Assembly: GCA_020086605.1 (NCBI GenBank)
Contig: JACBWW010000021.1
Coordinates: 8,547,196 to 8,611,195, forward strand
Source of the DNA: Lanius collurio
Taxonomy: Eukaryota > Chordata > Aves > Passeriformes > Laniidae
Length of the DNA: 64,000 nt
Direction of reading: 5' to 3'
Shown here: one piece after another, positions 63,301 through 64,000 of the stretch
Numbering within the stretch: the stretch's first letter is position 1
Layout: the number at the start of each line of letters is the position of its first letter
The notes under the pieces: model-generated
Told to the model about the DNA's origin: nothing
The model's input: only the letters and a program-made list of their open reading frames with translations
Database searches by the model: none
Position numbers and translations under genes: made by a program

Positions 63301-63489
63301 TTAAAACAACATCCCTTCAGGCAGATAAATGGTTACTTACTGTTTTTGCTGGAGCACTACCTGGTAGTGGGGTTGTCTCAATGAAATACTTCCTCAGAAG
63401 GTGTTTGCTGGATTCAGGACTGTCCATCAGGATGTAGGAACAAAAGAAAGCTCCATTCCGCAACAAAAACACGGCTACATCTTCATTCC
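15161..63489 (-). CDS. LRRK1: Leucine-rich repeat serine/threonine-protein kinase 1 (5'-partial gene, 29 exons)
   Basis: LRRK1 is a large cytosolic ROCO-family GTPase-kinase acting on endosomal and trafficking Rab proteins and needed for osteoclast function in mammals. Joining the 29 exons listed separately gives 5,417 bases, in frame at all 28 junctions. This encodes about 1,804 residues plus stop, against 2,015 in the human protein, so about 210 N-terminal residues are outside. Order in the encoded part: end of the ankyrin region (1-50), leucine-rich repeats (51-413), Roc GTPase with P-loop GPPRQGKST (near 441), COR (about 640-1025), kinase (about 1026-1330) and WD40-like C terminus to RKRR. 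The kinase has glycine loop GQGGSG (1045-1050), ATP lysine in VAVK (1066), FCDLKSDN in place of HRD (Asp near 1182), DYG in place of DFG (1205-1207), and APE. All introns are gt..ag. No frameshift or internal stop is seen, so the gene looks intact. Confidence 0.97.
15339..17113 (-). other. LRRK1: LRRK1 intron before last exon
   Basis: About 1.8 kb without recognisable exon or transposon. Near 15350-15400 there is a short imperfect repetition of a CAGGGA-GGGCAT motif. Confidence 0.7.
17114..17215 (-). CDS. LRRK1: LRRK1 window exon 28
   Basis: 34 codons of the WD40-like region, reading [14 protein letters not shown] and then [16 protein letters not shown]. Flanked by TTTTAG acceptor and GTGAGG donor. 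The segment is nearly identical to the known LRRK1 C-terminal blade. Confidence 0.95.
17216..17779 (-). other. LRRK1: LRRK1 intron between exons 27 and 28
   Basis: 564 bases. I see no repeat, exon or RNA feature in it. Confidence 0.75.
17780..18615 (-). CDS. LRRK1: LRRK1 window exon 27 (largest exon, WD40-like region)
   Basis: 836 bases encoding most of the C-terminal WD40-like domain, starting [12 protein letters not shown] and ending KDLIWIPR. It contains [30 protein letters not shown] and [11 protein letters not shown], all conserved LRRK1 stretches. A serine/proline-rich segment (SSYSSSPP, then [12 protein letters not shown]) of low complexity follows and is probably a disordered, phosphorylatable loop between blades. 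Acceptor CTTGTAG, donor GTAAGT. A CR1 fragment lies about 20 bp upstream of the acceptor (see findings). Confidence 0.96.
18637..18860 (-). mobile_element. CR1 LINE fragment (3' end), sense to LRRK1
   Basis: On the - strand it reads through the typical bird CR1 3' end: GGTGGTGAGGCC, then a segment like GGAAGTTTCCAAGGCCAGG, AGCAACCTGGTCTAGTGGAAGG, and the tail CCATTCTATAATTCCATG. The body is diverged with small deletions and carries an extra 16-base duplication of CATTCCATCCCTCT (18687-18717). It is 5'-truncated, as is usual for CR1. Confidence 0.9.
21340..21480. other. CpG-dense GC-rich patch inside intron
   Basis: About 140 bases with roughly a dozen CpG dinucleotides, in an otherwise CpG-poor intron. 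No open frame or splice structure connects it to LRRK1. It may be an intronic regulatory element or merely a local GC-rich segment. Confidence 0.4.
23622..23738 (-). CDS. LRRK1: LRRK1 window exon 26
   Basis: 39 codons, [16 protein letters not shown] to LAKR, part of the WD40-like region. Acceptor TTTCACAG, donor GTAAGG. Both ends fall on codon boundaries, so this exon could be skipped without a frame shift. Confidence 0.94.
23739..25001 (-). other. LRRK1: LRRK1 intron between exons 25 and 26
   Basis: 1.26 kb, AT-rich. No repeat or exon recognised. Confidence 0.7.
25002..25119 (-). CDS. LRRK1: LRRK1 window exon 25
   Basis: Encodes [19 protein letters not shown] through ALWAATE, a first part of the WD40-like region. 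Acceptor CCTTTCAG, donor GTGAGC. It starts with one base that completes an arginine codon from exon 24. Confidence 0.95.
25120..26691 (-). other. LRRK1: LRRK1 intron between exons 24 and 25
   Basis: 1.57 kb. Around 26230-26340 there is sequence reminiscent of an old dispersed amniote repeat (TTAAGCATGTGCTTAATTGC), listed separately. Otherwise nothing recognisable. Confidence 0.65.
26230..26340. repeat. Possible old dispersed repeat fragment
   Basis: Contains GGATTTAAGCATGTGCTTAATTGCTTTGCAG preceded by a stretch like CTCCCAATGATTGCAATAG, split here only for length. Similar wording recurs in reptile and bird genomic DNA as an old interspersed repeat. The family cannot be named from memory with confidence. 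Confidence 0.3.
26692..26843 (-). CDS. LRRK1: LRRK1 window exon 24 (end of kinase, start of WD40-like region)
   Basis: Encodes [20 protein letters not shown] to FWDGKEDTR. The first part closes the kinase C-lobe (the RP of the family's terminal arginine-proline motif). The later EYTVVFWDG begins the beta-rich region. Acceptor CCCCCTCAG, donor GTGAGA. A CR1 fragment in the opposite orientation lies 60 bp upstream. Confidence 0.95.
26844..27605 (-). other. LRRK1: LRRK1 intron between exons 23 and 24
   Basis: 762 bases. It holds one CR1 fragment at 26904-27040 and is otherwise unremarkable. Confidence 0.75.
26904..27040 (+). mobile_element. CR1 LINE fragment with internal deletion, antisense to LRRK1
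   Basis: The left part, ATGAGGTTCAACAAGGCCAA and GGTCCTGC-CCTGG-TTGGGGCAATCCCAAGCAC, matches the CR1 reverse-transcriptase region. It jumps directly to the CR1 3' end GGTTCCTTCCAACCCAAACC and ATTCTAT. The intervening 3' part is deleted. Confidence 0.85.
27606..27800 (-). CDS. LRRK1: LRRK1 window exon 23 (kinase C-lobe)
   Basis: 65 codons, [19 protein letters not shown] to [17 protein letters not shown] is the conserved kinase subdomain IX motif with its structural Asp, and [11 protein letters not shown] across the junction is subdomain XI. Acceptor CTCTAG, donor GTACAAG with the less common GTAC start. Both ends are on codon boundaries. Confidence 0.96.
27984..28261 (-). CDS. LRRK1: LRRK1 window exon 22 (kinase catalytic and activation loops)
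   Basis: Contains [18 protein letters not shown] (catalytic loop with FCD instead of HRD; the Asp, Lys and Asn are retained), KLSDYGISR (DYG in place of DFG), and [12 protein letters not shown] (P+1 loop and APE). The activation segment [20 protein letters not shown] agrees with other LRRK1 proteins. Acceptor TGCCAG, donor GTGACT. It is GC-rich compared with its introns. Confidence 0.97.
28262..28915 (-). other. LRRK1: LRRK1 intron between exons 21 and 22
   Basis: 654 bases, AT-rich. Nothing recognised beyond splice signals. Confidence 0.75.
28916..29113 (-). CDS. LRRK1: LRRK1 window exon 21 (kinase N-lobe, helix C and hinge)
   Basis: Reads [19 protein letters not shown], then [19 protein letters not shown] (helix C with the salt-bridge Glu), then [18 protein letters not shown] (hinge ELAPLGSL). 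Acceptor TTGCCAG, donor GTAAAG. A split Asp codon joins exon 20. Confidence 0.96.
29114..30170 (-). other. LRRK1: LRRK1 intron between exons 20 and 21
   Basis: 1.06 kb. No repeat or exon recognised. Confidence 0.7.
30171..30337 (-). CDS. LRRK1: LRRK1 window exon 20 (kinase start, glycine loop)
   Basis: Encodes [16 protein letters not shown], then [19 protein letters not shown] and [26 protein letters not shown] is the ATP-binding glycine loop and the Lys in VAVK the ATP-anchoring lysine. The lysine-rich stretch after it ([11 protein letters not shown]) differs from the mammalian sequence and is probably a variable N-lobe loop. Acceptor TTTGGCAG, donor GTACAG. Confidence 0.96.
30338..31759 (-). 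other. LRRK1: LRRK1 intron between exons 19 and 20
   Basis: 1.42 kb. No repeat or exon recognised. Confidence 0.7.
31760..32009 (-). CDS. LRRK1: LRRK1 window exon 19 (end of COR)
   Basis: Encodes [21 protein letters not shown], split as a variable linker ([14 protein letters not shown]), then [16 protein letters not shown] and [15 protein letters not shown]. Paired cysteines in YVPCHIC are a conserved feature of the LRRK1 COR-kinase linker. The pyrimidine-rich acceptor ends TTGAAG, donor GTAACG. An upstream in-frame methionine lies in the intron and is not a start. Confidence 0.94.
32010..33426 (-). other. LRRK1: LRRK1 intron between exons 18 and 19
   Basis: 1.42 kb. No exon or clear transposon. 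TCAAATCCTGCCCCTGCT near 33110 could belong to an old dispersed repeat. Confidence 0.65.
33427..33566 (-). CDS. LRRK1: LRRK1 window exon 18 (COR)
   Basis: Encodes [19 protein letters not shown] and [20 protein letters not shown], a strongly conserved COR stretch. Acceptor CTCACACAG, donor GTAAGA. Confidence 0.95.
33567..34713 (-). other. LRRK1: LRRK1 intron between exons 17 and 18
   Basis: 1.15 kb with a perfect-but-one 17-base tandem duplication at 33777-33810. A weak MIR-like stretch near 34060-34170 was considered and not called. Confidence 0.65.
33777..33810. repeat. 17-bp tandem duplication
   Basis: Two adjacent copies of GGTAAACACTATAGAA(A/G), differing only in the last base. The high identity suggests a recent slippage event. 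Confidence 0.9.
34714..34877 (-). CDS. LRRK1: LRRK1 window exon 17 (COR)
   Basis: Encodes [20 protein letters not shown], then [15 protein letters not shown] and [15 protein letters not shown]. It has no internal methionine, so simple ORF searches miss it. It was found because exons 16 and 18 need these residues between them. Acceptor TTGTTTCAG, donor GTAATT. Confidence 0.95.
34878..36253 (-). other. LRRK1: LRRK1 intron between exons 16 and 17
   Basis: 1.38 kb, AT-rich. No recognised feature. Confidence 0.7.
36254..36425 (-). CDS. LRRK1: LRRK1 window exon 16 (COR)
   Basis: Encodes [17 protein letters not shown], then [18 protein letters not shown] and [11 protein letters not shown]. The [15 protein letters not shown] segment is a hallmark of LRRK COR domains. 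Acceptor GTTTCAG, donor GTAGGT. Confidence 0.96.
37386..37490 (+). repeat. Unclassified repeat, copy A
   Basis: Shares with copy B the series AAGCAG, ACATTGCTG-TTTATC (approximately), GTTGAGCCTGAGAAAAT and TGTTGGCATC, ending in CACAATGACAGCA. Identity by eye is about 75-80% over 90-100 bases, same orientation. I do not recognise the family. Confidence 0.7.
38382..38490 (+). repeat. Unclassified repeat, copy B
   Basis: Second copy of the sequence at 37386-37490, reading GTTAAGCCTGAGAAAATTTG, TTGGCATCCGGGACTGG and CATAATGACAGCACA. It has a few extra bases in the middle relative to copy A. It is either a dispersed repeat present twice or a local duplication. Confidence 0.7.
39348..39624 (-). 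CDS. LRRK1: LRRK1 window exon 15 (COR)
   Basis: 92 residues including [51 protein letters not shown] and [17 protein letters not shown]. This is the core of the COR winged-helix region that contacts Roc. Acceptor TTTTTTTGCAG, donor GTATGT. Confidence 0.97.
40022..40039. repeat. Poly(A) run, 18 bases
   Basis: Uninterrupted A run in the intron between exons 14 and 15. No retroposon body is evident on either side. Confidence 0.9.
40228..40387 (-). CDS. LRRK1: LRRK1 window exon 14 (start of COR)
   Basis: Encodes [37 protein letters not shown] and [19 protein letters not shown] is the conserved Roc-COR boundary. Acceptor GCTTGCAG, donor GTAGGT. The upstream in-frame methionine lies in the intron. 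Confidence 0.96.
40619..40739 (-). CDS. LRRK1: LRRK1 window exon 13 (end of Roc)
   Basis: Encodes [20 protein letters not shown] and [22 protein letters not shown] is the G5 motif equivalent of the GTPase. The exon has no suitable methionine, so ORF searches overlook it. Acceptor TTTTGCAG, donor GTGAGA; frame fits on both sides. Confidence 0.95.
40740..42717 (-). other. LRRK1: LRRK1 intron between exons 12 and 13
   Basis: 1.98 kb. No transposon or exon recognised. Several overlapping open frames near 41830-42360 lie in GC-richer sequence and show no domain. Confidence 0.65.
42718..42890 (-). CDS. LRRK1: LRRK1 window exon 12 (Roc)
   Basis: Encodes [19 protein letters not shown], then [19 protein letters not shown] and [15 protein letters not shown] is the G4 nucleotide-specificity motif equivalent. 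Acceptor TCTTGCAG, donor GTAAGT. Confidence 0.96.
42891..44765 (-). other. LRRK1: LRRK1 intron between exons 11 and 12
   Basis: 1.88 kb with a short TA run (42997-43009) and a small CR1 3' tail near 43370-43425. The rest is AT-rich without recognised features. Confidence 0.7.
43370..43425 (+). mobile_element. CR1 LINE 3' tail remnant
   Basis: ATGGATTAGTTGATCTTGTG followed by TTTCTTCCAACCCTTCCATG and ATTGTATTATGA resembles the CR1 3' end (GACTAGATGATCTT...CCTTCCAACCC...ATTCTATGA). Only the last 55 bases are recognisable. Confidence 0.6.
44766..44930 (-). CDS. LRRK1: LRRK1 window exon 11 (Roc switch II)
   Basis: 55 codons, [38 protein letters not shown] and [16 protein letters not shown] is the G3/switch II motif. 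Acceptor AAGTAG preceded by a modest pyrimidine stretch, donor GTAAGA. Both boundaries lie between codons. Confidence 0.96.
44931..46912 (-). other. LRRK1: LRRK1 intron between exons 10 and 11
   Basis: 1.98 kb; a short GT run lies near 46008-46019. No exon or transposon recognised. Confidence 0.7.
46913..47127 (-). CDS. LRRK1: LRRK1 window exon 10 (Roc P-loop)
   Basis: Encodes [39 protein letters not shown] and [22 protein letters not shown] is the Walker A/P-loop that binds GTP, and TIRTTKW covers the switch I/G2 region. Acceptor CCCCCACAG, donor GTGAAA. The frame stays open into both introns, which explains a longer chance ORF here. Confidence 0.97.
47128..47967 (-). other. LRRK1: LRRK1 intron between exons 9 and 10
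   Basis: 840 bases, AT-rich. Nothing recognised. Confidence 0.75.
47968..48080 (-). CDS. LRRK1: LRRK1 window exon 9 (last leucine-rich repeat)
   Basis: Encodes [20 protein letters not shown] and [17 protein letters not shown]. The L--LP-EL-QL-NLWQLD pattern is the last LRR before Roc. Acceptor TTGTACAG, donor GTAAGG. The short exon was not caught by the ORF search. Confidence 0.95.
48081..48614 (-). other. LRRK1: LRRK1 intron between exons 8 and 9
   Basis: 534 bases, AT-rich. I see no repeat, exon or RNA feature in it. Confidence 0.75.
48615..48744 (-). CDS. LRRK1: LRRK1 window exon 8 (leucine-rich repeats)
   Basis: Encodes [35 protein letters not shown] and LTELYLGN. Two LRR motifs ([23 protein letters not shown] across the junction). 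Acceptor GTTCCAG, donor GTAAGT. Confidence 0.95.
48745..52048 (-). other. LRRK1: LRRK1 intron between exons 7 and 8
   Basis: 3.3 kb. No exon found. Open frames are short and unrelated to known families. The part 50250-50560 is very AT-rich. Confidence 0.7.
52049..52125 (-). CDS. LRRK1: LRRK1 window exon 7 (small basic insert in LRR array)
   Basis: 77 bases encoding [19 protein letters not shown] and RGGPEA. This basic stretch interrupts the leucine-rich repeats at the same place as the KTKRI-FFTT segment of mammalian LRRK1. Acceptor GGCCCACAG, donor GTAAGG. Its length is not a multiple of three, so skipping it would break the frame. Confidence 0.92.
52126..53237 (-). other. LRRK1: LRRK1 intron between exons 6 and 7
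   Basis: 1.1 kb with a short CR1 tail near 52753-52790. Otherwise nothing recognised. Confidence 0.7.
52753..52790 (-). mobile_element. CR1 LINE 3' tail remnant
   Basis: CTTAGAATCACAGAATCC followed by TTTAAGTTGGAAA matches the reversed CR1 3' end (ATCACAGAATGG-TT-GGTTGGAA). It is only about 35-40 bases long. Confidence 0.5.
53238..53350 (-). CDS. LRRK1: LRRK1 window exon 6 (leucine-rich repeats)
   Basis: Encodes [19 protein letters not shown] and [18 protein letters not shown], two LRR units with LxxLxLxxNxL spacing. Acceptor TCTTCTAG, donor GTAAGT. Confidence 0.95.
53684..53720. repeat. TA/TG dinucleotide microsatellite
   Basis: A TA run followed by an interrupted TG run. Confidence 0.85.
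54440..54560. other. CpG-bearing patch inside intron
   Basis: About nine to ten CpG within 120 bases, for example GCGACATAAGCGACGGAC and CTAGTGACGGACAGG, in an AT-rich intron. The function is unknown. Confidence 0.35.
56917..57054 (-). CDS. LRRK1: LRRK1 window exon 5 (leucine-rich repeats)
   Basis: 46 codons, [38 protein letters not shown] and PAGLFQLE. The [15 protein letters not shown] unit is a canonical LRR. Acceptor TTTTCCAG, donor GTAAGT. Both ends are on codon boundaries. Confidence 0.95.
57055..57468 (-). other. LRRK1: LRRK1 intron between exons 4 and 5
   Basis: 414 bases, AT-rich. I see no repeat, exon or RNA feature in it. Confidence 0.75.
57469..57632 (-). CDS. LRRK1: LRRK1 window exon 4 (leucine-rich repeats)
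   Basis: Encodes [37 protein letters not shown] and [17 protein letters not shown]. Two LRR units ending in the conserved PDPWACPLK. Acceptor TTTTCTAG, donor GTAAGT. Found by frame continuity because it lacks an upstream methionine. Confidence 0.95.
57769..57896 (-). CDS. LRRK1: LRRK1 window exon 3 (leucine-rich repeats)
   Basis: Encodes [38 protein letters not shown] and DEEN. Two LRR units. Acceptor ACTCACAG, donor GTACGT. Confidence 0.94.
57897..58399 (-). other. LRRK1: LRRK1 intron between exons 2 and 3
   Basis: 503 bases. I see no repeat, exon or RNA feature in it. Confidence 0.75.
58400..58626 (-). CDS. LRRK1: LRRK1 window exon 2 (start of leucine-rich repeats)
   Basis: Encodes [58 protein letters not shown] and SSDEIICT. 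The first LRRs follow the PWVDLDWLI segment characteristic of LRRK1. Acceptor TTATGCAG, donor GTACGA. Confidence 0.96.
58627..63340 (-). other. LRRK1: LRRK1 intron between exons 1 and 2 of the window
   Basis: 4.7 kb. It contains a 19-base tandem duplication (59739-59776). No CR1, exon or RNA gene recognised. The longest open frame (61038-61565, +) shows no recognisable domain. Confidence 0.7.
59739..59776. repeat. 19-bp perfect tandem duplication
   Basis: Two identical adjacent copies of CTTTAAATTCAGTATGCAG. Confidence 0.95.
63341..63489 (-). CDS. LRRK1: LRRK1 window exon 1 (end of ankyrin region)
   Basis: Encodes [39 protein letters not shown] and [20 protein letters not shown] is the end of an ankyrin-type helix pair. 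[16 protein letters not shown] leads to the LRR start as in mammalian LRRK1. Acceptor TCCAAAG, donor GTAAGT. Two bases of a split glycine codon at its start show that coding continues upstream, outside the window. Confidence 0.93.
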
Positions 63490-64000
63490 CTTTGGAGAAA
63501 AGCAGATTGTTGCCTTTACCTCACACACATGAACCAGCAAGGAGCTGAACACAAATCCTGGGAAATAACCACTTCTGAAAAAAACTGTGGGGGTGTGCAA
63601 AAAGGAAACTGAACTGTGTAAAGGCTGTTTCCTCCAGTGGCAGGACTCAGCTTGGTCAAACTGAGACAGCAAAGACACTGTGTAAAAGTGCTGGCCCAGG
63701 CTCTTTGTTTTTTCTCTTTTTTTTCCCTGTCTTATTAAACTATACACACAGCTGTGCTTTGAAGTGTAAATTATTCAGCCTAAATCAAGCATGTGTGCCA
63801 GAGTGTCCATAACAATAATGCTTCTACTTGCAAGGATTCTGGTTTTTAAGGGTCTTTTCCCTAGGAGTTTATAGAGGGAAGTTCAGCTTCTCAGTATTTA
63901 CAGTAATCTAATTTCACAAGGCCCTGACTTCAATTTGGCTGAATCAAAACATTCAGAGGTAATTTTAATTTATCCTGCTAGAAATCCAACTCCAGACAAG
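63490..64000 (-). other. LRRK1: LRRK1 intron upstream of the first exon in the window
   Basis: Only intronic sequence is visible up to the window edge. No further ankyrin exon can be found in it. Confidence 0.7.

Noticed and set aside
1..64000. CRISPR, operon, phage, tRNA or rRNA features
   Set aside because: The window is intron-rich vertebrate DNA. No direct-repeat array, cloverleaf or ribosomal sequence was seen.

Overview
The window is a piece of vertebrate nuclear genome, almost certainly avian. Coding sequence is broken into short exons with gt..ag introns. Fragments of CR1 retrotransposons with the typical bird 3' end are scattered in the introns, and the introns are short for a vertebrate gene of this size. 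I see no bacterial, plasmid or phage features and no RNA gene.

Two genes lie tail to tail. On the + strand, 1-4811 is the last intron of CHSY1 (chondroitin sulfate synthase 1), 4812-6404 is its last coding exon (530 codons, stop TAA at 6402), and the 3'UTR follows to about 8.3 kb. A gene-free spacer runs from about 8.3 to 13.9 kb. On the - strand, LRRK1 (leucine-rich repeat kinase 1) fills the rest. Its poly(A) signal is at 13919-13924, its stop codon at 15161-15163, and 29 coding exons can be traced up to 63489. I located them by splice sites and by reading-frame continuity. Every junction keeps frame, and together they encode about 1,804 residues: the end of the ankyrin region, the LRR array, Roc GTPase, COR, protein kinase and C-terminal WD40-like region. 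About 210 N-terminal residues and the promoter lie beyond the right edge. The same neighbour pair is found in other amniotes (human 15q26.3).

The two genes do not form a pathway. CHSY1 acts in the Golgi to polymerise chondroitin, and LRRK1 is a cytosolic GTPase-kinase involved in membrane trafficking and osteoclast function. I find no new biological system here. The points most worth a second look are a CR1 tail inserted in sense orientation about 20 bp upstream of the largest LRRK1 exon, a sharp base-composition change inside CHSY1 exon 3, an unexplained 230-codon open frame in the CHSY1 intron, an unclassified sequence present twice about 1 kb apart in an LRRK1 intron, and two CpG-dense patches in AT-rich introns.
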